Shown here: positions 9,825 to 17,244 of the stretch, in pieces
Position numbering within the stretch: the first letter of the stretch is position 1
Layout: each line of letters starts with the position of its first letter
Assembly: GCF_002735925.1 (NCBI RefSeq)
Contig: NZ_PEDL01000001.1
Location: 557,969 to 621,968, forward strand
Source of the DNA: Sporanaerobium hydrogeniformans
GTDB taxonomy: Bacteria; Bacillota; Clostridia; Lachnospirales; Cellulosilyticaceae
Length of the DNA: 64,000 nt
Direction: 5' to 3'
Program-made: the position numbers and the translations under genes
The notes under the pieces: generated by a model
The model's input: the letters and a program-made list of their open reading frames with translations, nothing else
What the model was told of the DNA's origin: nothing
Databases searched by the model: none

Positions 9825-12134
9825 TTATGAATCCCTCCTGCTTCCCAACACAAAGTTATCGATATAATCGCGATAAAGTTGGTATGTGTTATTTGCTTTT
9901 ACTCCAGCCGTCATTTCACGGAAAGCTTCCTCGGAGTTAGTAACGAAGTAGACTACTTGGATATTATCCTCTTCAGAAAGCTTTTCGGTAAACTCAGCAA
10001 ACTTTGTTTCATCAACCAGGATAGCAAAGCCATTTTGAGGTAAAATTAGCATTTCAGGTTCATCATTGCTGTTTACTTCTGGTCGTTTTCCAATGGCACC
10101 AGATTTAAGCCATAGTAACGGTAATATTTCGCGGAACTGTTGACCTAATGAAACACTGTTTTTATCCAAGAATTCTAGCTTGAAGTATTCAGCGTTTGCA
10201 GGAAAGCCTTCACTCATAGGACGCTTAACTTGTGATGTTACGATGATTGACCCAAGTAAGTGAGAAACACGTGTTTTGATAGACTTGAATATGGCAGCTG
10301 ATTTTGATGCAATATAAAAGTCTGTGATATGATCCTGTTCCTCAAGAGCAGTCAACCACTCATCAGCGGAATCTACATCAAAGAGAATTGAAGCTGTATG
10401 TTTATCCGAAACGATGAATTTACTGTCTTTGCTTACTAGTGATTGCGGTAGTTGTGCCTTTCCTTCCTTGTTTTTGAGTAAAGAGACGATTTGCTTTTTT
10501 GCAGTAGCGGTTAATTCAGAAGGATTATCTACAAAACCCAACTGATAGAATGAGCGCTCAATCTCATTAGATGCAGTCTGAGTCGTGAAGTATTCACCTG
10601 TTAGGGTTGAACCATCATCTCGCTTGCCAAGAATGCTATACTTTGTCCTTGGCCAAGTTACCGCACGACAAATTCCATGTTTTTCCCATTCAATGTCGCC
10701 AGGCTGATAGCCATTTTTTTTCAAGGCCTTTGCTTCATCATCGGATACCTCATTATTTGTTACTAATATACAGCGGCGGTTTCCGTCATCCTCAGAATTA
10801 AGTAAATTTACTGCATGTAATGTGGTGCCGCTACCTGCAAAAAAGTCAACAATTAGAGCATTTTTCTTTCCGGATACAGCGAATGTTAATGCTTCATGGA
10901 CAGCATAAAGCGATTTTGGGTATGAGAAGCCACCACCAAGTATGGATTTAATCATATCTGTACCGTGGGCTTCTGCATTACATAAAGGATCAGTCCAAAC
11001 CGTTTTTGGAGGTTCGCTTTCTCTACGAAGGATAACTTCTATTCGATCTCCTTTTTTTTCAATAAACATTCTATCTTTTACTGATTCTACAGTATCGCGC
11101 CCATATCTCCATTTCTTTTCAATGCCATTCTTATCAATGGGCCAAACATAAATTGTACCATCTTCATTATGCTCTACTTGAGCTGTAGGGTGTAATTCTT
11201 TATCAAGTAAATCACCGAAACCGATGATATTATAATTAGAGTCTAAAATTACTGGATAAAAACATGTCGCACCTTCATATCGGCCTGATGTGCTCCCCCA
11301 ACGTCTTAGATTATATACATCTCCACCAGTATGTTGCTTGCGGTAAATAGTACTTTCTGCTGAATATGAAAATATCGCATATTCGTGAGTCACAGAGAAT
11401 TTTTTGCCCTGAGTTCCACCGGGATTATGCTGAATGGTTACACAAGTATGAGTTAGGTTTGGAAAAAGTTCATGAAGTAGAACCCATAGATGTGCATATT
11501 CATTATCATCTATTGTAGTAATCAAAACGCCATCATCAGCAAGTATTCTTTTTGCAATCTTTAATCGTTTTTGCATCATTGAGAGCCACTTACTGTGGCG
11601 CCAGTTATCACTAGAATCAACATAGTCATTATTGTATTTCCAATCCCGCGCACCTGTGTTGTATGGGGGGTCGATATAAATACAATCAACCTTCTTAGGG
11701 TAGAGATATTCCAGTAACTGAAGGGCATGATAATTGTCTGCTTCAATGACTGCATGCCATAAGTTACTATCAGGCGCATTTTCTACAGAATCAATCGGTT
11801 GAAGAGTGGGAAAAATTGGCTCGCCAAATTGAGCAACTGAAACTAGCTCCGTGATTGGTATGTTCTCGGTATTACCAGTTGCTTTGTTGCGGCAAAGGGC
11901 AACATCTCCATCTAACTTCAGTACCGTATATACATCATTAATGTGGCCTGTTTTTTGTGCAACAGTCGAGCCACGTTTGATAGGAACTTCATAAAGTGGA
12001 GTGCATTCAGGGATGTGCTCCTCAAATACAAGACCAAATTTTTTGTTTTTTGATATGCGGGCAAATTCCTGTTCCAAGCGATTACGCAAAGAAGTGTCAG
12101 GGATTTGACGCAGTAAATCATTGATTGCAGCCAT
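9825..12134 (-). CDS. mod: Type III-like DNA methyltransferase (Mod, beta class)
   Basis: A 769-aa protein. Catalytic motif IV DPPYNTG (155-161) precedes the SAM-binding motif FFAGSG (431-436), the beta-class order seen in Type III Mod subunits, with a large specificity region between and after them. The NTGARDWKYNNDYVD context is typical of this subfamily, which methylates adenine N6. The start follows an AGGAGG site. It would both protect host DNA and give sequence specificity to Res. The recognition sequence cannot be predicted. The 19-nt gap to the DUF2326 ATPase upstream places it in the same transcript as the ABC-3C genes, which is not the minimal Type III layout. Confidence 0.88.
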   Translation of the reverse strand: MAAINDLLRQIPDTSLRNRLEQEFARISKNKKFGLVFEEHIPECTPLYEVPIKRGSTVAQKTGHINDVYTVLKLDGDVALCRNKATGNTENIPITELVSVAQFGEPIFPTLQPIDSVENAPDSNLWHAVIEADNYHALQLLEYLYPKKVDCIYIDPPYNTGARDWKYNNDYVDSSDNWRHSKWLSMMQKRLKIAKRILADDGVLITTIDDNEYAHLWVLLHELFPNLTHTCVTIQHNPGGTQGKKFSVTHEYAIFSYSAESTIYRKQHTGGDVYNLRRWGSTSGRYEGATCFYPVILDSNYNIIGFGDLLDKELHPTAQVEHNEDGTIYVWPIDKNGIEKKWRYGRDTVESVKDRMFIEKKGDRIEVILRRESEPPKTVWTDPLCNAEAHGTDMIKSILGGGFSYPKSLYAVHEALTFAVSGKKNALIVDFFAGSGTTLHAVNLLNSEDDGNRRCILVTNNEVSDDEAKALKKNGYQPGDIEWEKHGICRAVTWPRTKYSILGKRDDGSTLTGEYFTTQTASNEIERSFYQLGFVDNPSELTATAKKQIVSLLKNKEGKAQLPQSLVSKDSKFIVSDKHTASILFDVDSADEWLTALEEQDHITDFYIASKSAAIFKSIKTRVSHLLGSIIVTSQVKRPMSEGFPANAEYFKLEFLDKNSVSLGQQFREILPLLWLKSGAIGKRPEVNSNDEPEMLILPQNGFAILVDETKFAEFTEKLSEEDNIQVVYFVTNSEEAFREMTAGVKANNTYQLYRDYIDNFVLGSRRDS

Positions 12135-12153
12135 TTTTTAAATCCTCCTATAT

Positions 12154-13791
12154 TTAATCATTCGTTTCGTACTTACTCCACGAACGACCAAAAAGTTCAT
12201 TTCCGTCTGATAAGCGCAAGATTGCTGTTTCTTCTAAAATTCTATGTGCTTTCTCGGTTGTAGAATCAGCTTTATCAAATGCAATAAAAACCTGGTGCTT
12301 GGTAGATTGATAACGTTCCAATATATGCTCCAGATGAACATCCTCAATACGTTTAAGAATATTGGAGTCATGGATGATCGCAGGAATTGGGCGTAATTCA
12401 AGTACACTCAAATCGTACACAACAAGGCTCTTGAATGCTGTTCCTTCACTTGTGTTGCCAGGAGTTTCGAAGATGATGTCCTTCTGGGGAGTGATATACA
12501 AAAGAGGAGCAGTTTCCTGTTTATCAGTTACTACGCCGTTAATTGTTTCCATACGAAGATTGATGTCATCTTGTATCTCGCCTAGTTTTTCAGTTTGTTG
12601 CAACAATAGTTTTTCAAGTTTTTGCTCTGCTTCAGCTCGAGCATCCTGCAACTCTTTTTGATGAATCAACTCGGCTGTTTCTTCTTCAAGTCTATCAATG
12701 CTTTTTGATACATTAACACACTGAGAGAGTACTCTCTCAGACATCTCTTTTGCTATACCGGACTCTTCGATTTTTCGATTTAGGCGTCTGATTTCCTTAT
12801 CATATTCTTCGATTAGTGGTTGTAATCGATAGATTTCCTGATCCATTTCTTCGCCTAAAATCTCTCTGATTTTTATATGAAAATGTTCAATTTCTTCAAA
12901 TGCTTTTAAATTTGCATTTGGAAAGAAGCGTAGCAAGGATTCAAATTCACTTGCGGTTTCAGCCTTGCTGTCTGTTATATTGCTTTTTATAGCATTTAGC
13001 TGTGATTGCAGACGATTGCGCTTACGTATTATGCTATTCAATTCTTTTTGAACAGCTGTTATTCGTTCGAATGTTTGTGTATCAAACCCAAACATTGCTA
13101 ATTGAGCCTCTTCGCTGTTTTTCATTAGCTTTTGGAGTCTCTTTCTCAATGACTCGATAGTCTTTTGGTTACTTTCGATTTTATCTATGTCCACCTTTTG
13201 ACGCTGACGAGATTTAAGCTGTGAAGCTTTAATTCCGAGTTCTTCCTCCATAAATTTGATAGAAGCAAGGATTTTGTAATGACCAAATAGCTTCAATAGA
13301 AAATCCACAGCCTTTTCATCTTGCTCACGAGGTTTCACTAACAATGGATACTTTTCTAGTGTATTTTCACGTCCATAGATACGGAAAAAACGTTCGGTTA
13401 TTTCTGAAAACGTAAGGGCTGGTAGCCCAATTTTATATTCCTGAAACAGAAATCTTCGAAATTCGTCAAGCGTCAATTTTGTTATGAAATGGCGCTCTTT
13501 ATCGATTCGATATACACTTTTAGGATCGTCAGTGCTTCTATAGAAATAATATGGCTGTCCCTCAAATTCGAAAGTGAAATAGATGGTATGTGGGCCTATT
13601 TCCTTTTTTATATCATCTGTCAGGGAGTAGTAGCTTTCACCGCCGAATACATAATCTATAATCCATAGGAATGTTGATTTTCCGATTGCATTGCTACCGC
13701 CTGCGCTACCTAGAACTGTATTTAAGCCTGAGTTAAACCGGATAATTTGATGCTCTGGAGCAAATTTATCACATTGAATCTCTATCAACAT
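12154..13791 (-). CDS. DUF2326 SMC-like ATPase of an ABC-three-component system
   Basis: A 545-aa protein if it starts at the ATG at 13791 (MLIEIQCDKF), which has AAGGGAGGG at the proper distance; an upstream ATG at 13815 would waste that site. The ATPase head opens with GGSNAIGKST (31-40), an ABC/SMC-type Walker A. Residues ~170-420 are coiled coil, and the C-terminal part matches my memory of DUF2326 (an IIHDSNILKR and VFIAFDKADS region replacing a classical Walker B). In ABC-3C conflict systems this ATPase is the sensor or loader that works with a small middle component and a third, effector-bearing component. Both are encoded immediately upstream and overlap or nearly abut it, which supports the assignment. 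Confidence 0.75.
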   Translation of the reverse strand: MLIEIQCDKFAPEHQIIRFNSGLNTVLGSAGGSNAIGKSTFLWIIDYVFGGESYYSLTDDIKKEIGPHTIYFTFEFEGQPYYFYRSTDDPKSVYRIDKERHFITKLTLDEFRRFLFQEYKIGLPALTFSEITERFFRIYGRENTLEKYPLLVKPREQDEKAVDFLLKLFGHYKILASIKFMEEELGIKASQLKSRQRQKVDIDKIESNQKTIESLRKRLQKLMKNSEEAQLAMFGFDTQTFERITAVQKELNSIIRKRNRLQSQLNAIKSNITDSKAETASEFESLLRFFPNANLKAFEEIEHFHIKIREILGEEMDQEIYRLQPLIEEYDKEIRRLNRKIEESGIAKEMSERVLSQCVNVSKSIDRLEEETAELIHQKELQDARAEAEQKLEKLLLQQTEKLGEIQDDINLRMETINGVVTDKQETAPLLYITPQKDIIFETPGNTSEGTAFKSLVVYDLSVLELRPIPAIIHDSNILKRIEDVHLEHILERYQSTKHQVFIAFDKADSTTEKAHRILEETAILRLSDGNELFGRSWSKYETND

Positions 13792-14008
13792 ATCGTAGCA
13801 CCCTCCCTTCTTCAATTAGTCCAATTTTACCTAATGCAAACAAGCAGTCTAAAGCACTCAGGAAATCAGCCATGTCCTTTTCACGATATCTAGTTAGTTC
13901 AAATAACTCTTTAGGTGACATATCCTGTTGTGCTAATGCCTCTAAAATATCTGGGAAAAGAGAAATAACGCTGTTTGTATAGGAAGTTACTTTATTTGGT
14001 AATCTCAT
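13769..14008 (-). CDS. ABC-3C middle component-like small protein
   Basis: A 79-aa protein starting MRLPNKVTSYTNSV at the ATG at 14008, which has GAGGTG 6-7 nt upstream; an ATG 12 nt earlier lies before that site. Both ends overlap the neighbours (17 nt with the upstream gene, 23 nt with the ATPase). The short winged-helix-like sequence, with a central SPKELFELTRYREKD and ending LIEEGRVLRYVDRD, fits the small middle components described for ABC-3C systems. These are thought to bridge the ATPase and the effector component. The specific subtype number is not assignable by eye. Confidence 0.6.
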   Translation of the reverse strand: MRLPNKVTSYTNSVISLFPDILEALAQQDMSPKELFELTRYREKDMADFLSALDCLFALGKIGLIEEGRVLRYVDRDSM

Positions 14009-15230
14009 CGAACACCTCACACCTTTGAACGAAGTAGGAGATTATTATCTCGCAAGCTTCTCTATATTTGCGGCCGGTTTTTTCAAACAAAGTTTCAACA
14101 AGTAGGTTGTATATTGCGCTTTGAGATATATGTGATTCACTTGCATCTTCATACATCCGTTTGACGCTTTTTGCAAATTTATCGACGTTCAGCTTGTTTT
14201 CTCCGGCCAACCGATCTAATGCATCATTGACTCCCTGATACAACCGCCGAACATCAAAAAGCACTCTTTCTTTCAAACGTTTTTCAGTGATTTTATTCTC
14301 AACTTTTACAGGTTCAATTTTGAGTTGTGTATCATCAGTAACATCCATTAAGTCAACTTCCCGAAGTACTTGTTCGATTTGCTTTTCTATTGTATATCTC
14401 GAGGTTGCATCTCTTGCAGCCATAAGAACTTCCAAGTCATGCTTTTCTGATAGTAAAGCTAATTTTACTTCCTCAGAAGCATTTTGAATTTCGCGCTCAC
14501 ATTCAACACATAAAACCACTTCATCAGTTTCTGAAAGGTGAACGACTTTAGCATAGTTAACGTCGTTGCCTTCTTTTTTTATACCTAAAACTCTTCCGCA
14601 CTTTTGGCATTTGCCACCTGTTTCTGCAAGCAACACTAAAGAGCGGGCATCAATCGCAATTTCGTAAGCAGTTTCCATAGACAAATTGCTATACGTTGTA
14701 ATGAAACTAATATCCATTTTTTGATCTTCAAAGGACTGTATGTACTCGGCAGTTGTCTCTTTCACGCTATCTTCGCAATTTCGGTTCTCGACATTTAATA
14801 CTGTGTAAAGAAAAACTCCGGCGATAAAGTCTTCAAAAACAAAAGCATCACGTCTTACTATAGATTTCTTGGTCATGCCATTCACTATTTCGACTATTGT
14901 GTCAGGCTCAATTGTATTATCAGACGCAATAATGTCTTTCAGAGCAAGAATGATGAGGCTCCTTTTATTGCTATCCAACATGTTAAGAATGTGCTGTTTA
15001 AAGTAATTAGAAACAGCGCGTGGGTCTACTGTTGGAGCTTTATCAGTTATATTAGGCGATAGATTCTTTTTACCCAGAATTAAATCTGAAACAGTACCGT
15101 CCTCACCACGAATATCATAAGTAGGCGCAATAGAAAGTAGCATGGTACCACATAGAAGTTTTTGTGAAATTCTTTTTGCGCTACAAATCTTTAAAATTGT
15201 TGCAAAAGTACCAAAACATAGCTTTTTCAT
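13992..15230 (-). CDS. ABC-3C third component with zinc treble-clef motif
   Basis: A 412-aa protein beginning MKKLCFGTFATILK, with GGAGG 8-9 nt upstream of its ATG. The N-terminal ~65 residues contain GTMLLSIAPTYDIRGEDGTVSDL, split here as a conserved-looking adaptor or DNA-binding-like module. Two CxxC pairs follow: C208/C211 (CQKC) and C241/C244 (CVEC), with a VVHLS segment between. This makes a zinc-binding treble clef like a degenerate HNH. The C-terminal third is helical. The composition and position fit the ABC-3C component that carries the C-terminal domain coupling it to the ATPase. No classical toxin domain is recognisable, so the effector activity, possibly a nuclease through the HNH-like part, is open. 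Confidence 0.55.
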   Translation of the reverse strand: MKKLCFGTFATILKICSAKRISQKLLCGTMLLSIAPTYDIRGEDGTVSDLILGKKNLSPNITDKAPTVDPRAVSNYFKQHILNMLDSNKRSLIILALKDIIASDNTIEPDTIVEIVNGMTKKSIVRRDAFVFEDFIAGVFLYTVLNVENRNCEDSVKETTAEYIQSFEDQKMDISFITTYSNLSMETAYEIAIDARSLVLLAETGGKCQKCGRVLGIKKEGNDVNYAKVVHLSETDEVVLCVECEREIQNASEEVKLALLSEKHDLEVLMAARDATSRYTIEKQIEQVLREVDLMDVTDDTQLKIEPVKVENKITEKRLKERVLFDVRRLYQGVNDALDRLAGENKLNVDKFAKSVKRMYEDASESHISQSAIYNLLVETLFEKTGRKYREACEIIISYFVQRCEVFDEITK

Positions 15231-15254
15231 ATATTGCGCCTCCTTTCATTGAAT

Positions 15255-15473
15255 TTAATCTGTTGAAGTATCGTCATCGACGTAGTCAACAATATCTCCA
15301 ATGTTGACATCAAGGGCTTTACAGATTCTTCCTAACACATCCATGCTTACCGGCAGATCTTTACTCATTTTTGCTATCGTTGTCGACGTTAAGTTCGTTA
15401 TTGCCATTAAATCCTTTTTCATCATTTTTTTATCTATTAAAAGTTTCCACAATTTGTTATAACTAAAAGCCAT
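15255..15473 (-). CDS. Small XRE/Cro-family HTH regulator
   Basis: A 72-aa protein from the ATG at 15473 (MAFSYNKLWKLLIDKKMMK), preceded by GGAGGCGATTATA. Almost the whole protein is one helix-turn-helix: KKDLMAITNLTSTTIAKM is the turn region, and ICKALDVNIGDIVDY is the typical end of the domain. It is the first gene of the ABC-3C/Mod/Res operon and lies 271 bp from the divergent phage early genes. It could be the operon autoregulator, the prophage repressor, or both. No other CI-like repressor is visible in the element. Confidence 0.85.
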   Translation of the reverse strand: MAFSYNKLWKLLIDKKMMKKDLMAITNLTSTTIAKMSKDLPVSMDVLGRICKALDVNIGDIVDYVDDDTSTD

Positions 15474-15524
15474 TATAATCGCCTCCAAGCACAATTGGAT
15501 GGTATCCAAAGACGTGTCTTTATT

Positions 15525-15553
15525 ATTATAGCAATTTACTAAGCGAAATACAA
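15525..15553 (-). promoter_or_regulatory. Sigma-A-like promoter of the defence operon
   Basis: Read on the minus strand: TTGTAT, 17 nt, TATAAT. The -10 is at 15530-15525 and the -35 at 15553-15548. It lies ~50 nt upstream of the HTH gene start and fits the whole six-gene operon; no other convincing promoter is seen before the Res gene. Confidence 0.7.
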
Positions 15554-15584
15554 TCAATTATTTAAATATGCTTATTCAATCTTT

Positions 15585-15601
15585 ACGAACGCTTAGTTCG
15601 T
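15585..15601. promoter_or_regulatory. Operator-like palindrome between the two divergent promoters
   Basis: ACGAAC-GCTTA-GTTCGT, a 6-bp inverted repeat. It abuts the -35 of the rightward promoter and lies ~30 bp upstream of the leftward -35. A half-site-like ACGAA recurs inside the rightward promoter spacer (15616-15620). The site is well placed for binding by the HTH protein to control both directions, as in a lysogeny switch. Inference from position only. Confidence 0.55.
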
Positions 15602-15630
15602 TTGACATCATAAAAACGAATTGTTATTTG
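15602..15630 (+). promoter_or_regulatory. Rightward early promoter candidate
   Basis: TTGACA (15602-15607), 17 nt, TATTTG (15625-15630). The -35 is consensus and the -10 weak, as is common for promoters that are regulated. It would start the phage early transcript leading into the gene at 15745. Confidence 0.5.
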
Positions 15631-15672
15631 TGGAGTCCTAGCGGAGTGTCAGCGGAGTTGTAGCTGAGGATT
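15629..15672 (+). repeat. Four imperfect 11-nt repeats in the early leader
   Basis: TGTGGAGTCCT, AGCGGAGTGTC, AGCGGAGTTGT and AGCTGAGGATT follow each other with an exact 11-nt period (15629, 15640, 15651, 15662). One unit is about one helical turn, so a protein binding each unit would sit on one face of the DNA. They lie directly downstream of the early -10. Confidence 0.5.
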
Positions 15673-15744
15673 TAAAGTGTATGACTTTATAAAATTTAGT
15701 TAGACGGTAAGACAAGCTGAACTTTTTGAAAAGGGGGTAAAGTC

Positions 15745-15954
15745 ATGGAAGAAATTCGTGATTGTAATGGTCGCATAGCTTGCAAGGGCAATGCAACAAC
15801 AGGTCTCATAGAAGTGTTATATAAACGCTGTAAAACCAGTACACAAATACCTATTGGAGGAACTTTAAGAATTGAACGTGATGGTGTTGTGACGATAGTC
15901 ACTCGATTAAGCGATTCTGCTTTTCATGTAGAAAGTCATGCTAATGTAGCATAG
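15745..15954 (+). CDS. Small conserved phage early protein, unknown function
   Basis: A 69-aa protein (MEEIRDCNGRIACKGN...) with AAAGGGGGT 10 nt upstream. It looks like a small all-beta protein: alternating short strands with IPIGGTLRIERDG near the middle. I recall similar proteins at the start of early operons in Bacillota prophages and conjugative elements, but know of no function. It is the first gene of the rightward early transcript and is followed by a strong hairpin. Confidence 0.65.
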   Translation: MEEIRDCNGRIACKGNATTGLIEVLYKRCKTSTQIPIGGTLRIERDGVVTIVTRLSDSAFHVESHANVA

Positions 15955-15973
15955 AAAGATAGCTAACTAAATA

Positions 15974-16078
15974 AAAAATCCGCAGAGCTGCACGACGGCC
16001 AGGATAAGTTCTCACACTAGAGAACTATCTTGGCGTCCTTTTTTGTTCTACGGATCTTTTCGGCTTCTGCGGATTTTT
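15974..16078 (+). ncRNA. Nested hairpin RNA element with internal terminator
   Basis: Outer stem: AAAAATCCGCAGA (15974-15986) is exactly complementary to TCTGCGGATTTTT (16066-16078). Inside it, GACGGCCAGGATAAGTTCTC (15994-16013) pairs with the strand at 16020-16038, with small bulges, and is followed by six Ts (16039-16044). The inner structure resembles an intrinsic terminator. The outer stem could hold or compete with it, so this may be an attenuator between the first early gene and the sigma-like gene, or a small structured RNA. No known riboswitch class was recognised. Confidence 0.6.
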
Positions 16079-16113
16079 CAAAGCCAAATTTTGAAAACCA
16101 AAGGAGTCAAATT

Positions 16114-16608
16114 ATGAAAAGAGCGTACAAAACAAGTAAAAAGAAGAGAACTAACTACATCTATTACACTGCTGAAGGAACAAAGATTGTTATAACTCTA
16201 GGCGAAGATGGAGTCACCGAAGCGGACATCGAGCTTTTACATACTATGGATGATGACGAAGTGGACGAGCAGCGCCGGTACGATTATCGAGTGACAACAC
16301 ATCTGGATGCTTATCATGATGGTGAAGAGGAAGCGGCAAATGACCGCAATAAGTATCTTGCAGATGATACTACGAATCCTGAACATCTAATTACCCAAGC
16401 AGAAGATGAAGCTCAGCATCAAAATATGTTGGACAAGTTAACCAAGGCAATGGAGTGTCTTTTACCTCAGCAAAAAGAACTCTTCAAAAAAGTGTACCTT
16501 GAGAAAAGATCCAACACTGATATAGCAGCAGAAGAAGGTGTCACAGAAGCGGCTATTCGCGGTCGCCTTAAGAAGCTTCAAGAACGACTTAGAAAAATTC
16601 TATCCTAA
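16114..16608 (+). CDS. Phage sigma-70 region 4-like transcription factor
   Basis: A 164-aa protein. The ATG at 16114 has AAAGGAG 8 nt upstream, so I do not use an in-frame ATG 84 nt earlier, which lies inside the RNA structure. The N-terminus is basic (MKRAYKTSKKKRTNYIYYT). Residues ~100-164 form a sigma region 4-like HTH (LPQQKELFKKVYLEKRSNTD followed by IAAEEGVTEAAIRGRLKKL). There is no region 2, so it probably acts as a sigma-like activator with host RNA polymerase rather than a full sigma factor. Its position early in the operon suggests control of later phage genes. Confidence 0.8.
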   Translation: MKRAYKTSKKKRTNYIYYTAEGTKIVITLGEDGVTEADIELLHTMDDDEVDEQRRYDYRVTTHLDAYHDGEEEAANDRNKYLADDTTNPEHLITQAEDEAQHQNMLDKLTKAMECLLPQQKELFKKVYLEKRSNTDIAAEEGVTEAAIRGRLKKLQERLRKILS

Positions 16609-16650
16609 TAGGGTTCGCAAGGACCCGTTATAAAAAATCTTTTCTCAAAA

Positions 16651-16701
16651 GGGGGTTCGAAAGAACTCTCTTTTTCGCTTATCGGTGAGGGGCAGATGAA
16701 T
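16651..16701 (+). promoter_or_regulatory. Recurrent intergenic element, copy 1 (terminator-like)
   Basis: GGGGGTTCGAA...CTTTTTCGCTTATCGGTGAGGGG. The first part folds as GGGTTC-GAAA-GAACTC, a GNRA-loop hairpin followed by a T tract. A short GGGGC/GCCCC stem follows before the ribosome binding site of the next gene. The same order of motifs recurs at 20870 and 51730. A second GNRA hairpin (GGGTTC-GCAA-GGACCC) lies at 16611-16626. Confidence 0.6.
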
Positions 16702-16724
16702 CGCCCCCGGAAAGGAGATGGAAT

Positions 16725-16934
16725 ATGAGCCTTAAACACAAAGTTACTATCAATGTGGCAAGGCCCGGTGGCGAAAGAAGTTCAGTAATTCAAAGCAGTC
16801 GGAAGACAATCCGAACGAGAATGCTTGATTTCCTATTTGGAAAGAAAGTTAGTCTGCTAGTAATTACTCCCGGCGACTCAGTTGAGACGGTAGAAATTAA
16901 GGAAATCAAGGAAGGAGGTGTAGGCCATGAGTAA
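16725..16934 (+). CDS. Small phage protein, unknown function
   Basis: A 69-aa protein (MSLKHKVTINVARPGG...) with AAAGGAGATGG before the ATG. It is basic in the middle (SSRKTIRTRMLDFLFGKK) and ends acidic. Its end overlaps the next gene by 8 nt. Small proteins of this kind sit at the head of replication operons in related prophages. I recognise no domain; nucleic-acid or partner binding would be a guess. Confidence 0.65.
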   Translation: MSLKHKVTINVARPGGERSSVIQSSRKTIRTRMLDFLFGKKVSLLVITPGDSVETVEIKEIKEGGVGHE

Positions 16935-17244
16935 GGTTAAGCTTCTTCTCGATGTGGTGTCAGATCTTAGATCGTTGGCAGATAGTGTTCAGGCTGTAGC
17001 TGATGCAATAGCAAGTAATGGTCCTAATGAGGGTACAAAGCCAGAGCAACCAAAGCCTGAAAAACAGCCTGAAGAAAAGCAGATCACTTTAGAAGAAGTA
17101 AGGGCAGTACTTGCGGAAAAAAGCCATGACGGATTTACAGCTGAAGTAAGAGCACTTCTAGAAAAGTATGGTGCATCAAAACTCAGCCAGATTGATCCAA
17201 GCAAGTATGCTGCACTGCTTGCAGATGCGGAGGGATTGAAATGA
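16927..17244 (+). CDS. Conserved phage protein of the early operon
   Basis: A 105-aa protein. It has an N-terminal helix (MSKVKLLLDVVSDLRSLADS), a Pro/Glu/Lys linker (~38-52, KPEQPKPEKQPEEKQ) and a C-terminal helical domain (ITLEEVRAVLAEKS...LLEKYGASKLSQIDPSKY). Homologues are often labelled rrp5 in databases, which I regard as misleading. The C-terminal part resembles the small helical domain found in phage replication and recombination accessory proteins. It has AAGGAGG upstream, and its TGA overlaps the ATG of the next gene. Confidence 0.7.
   Translation: MSKVKLLLDVVSDLRSLADSVQAVADAIASNGPNEGTKPEQPKPEKQPEEKQITLEEVRAVLAEKSHDGFTAEVRALLEKYGASKLSQIDPSKYAALLADAEGLK

Noticed and set aside
15502..15560. 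Left end of the prophage at the divergent region
   Set aside because: No RlmD-like tail or other duplicated sequence matching the right end is present there, and the HTH gene looks like part of the phage switch. Kept only as an alternative.
16927..17244. rrp5/rRNA biogenesis annotation
   Set aside because: The protein has no S1 or TPR repeats of Rrp5 and lies in a phage replication operon.
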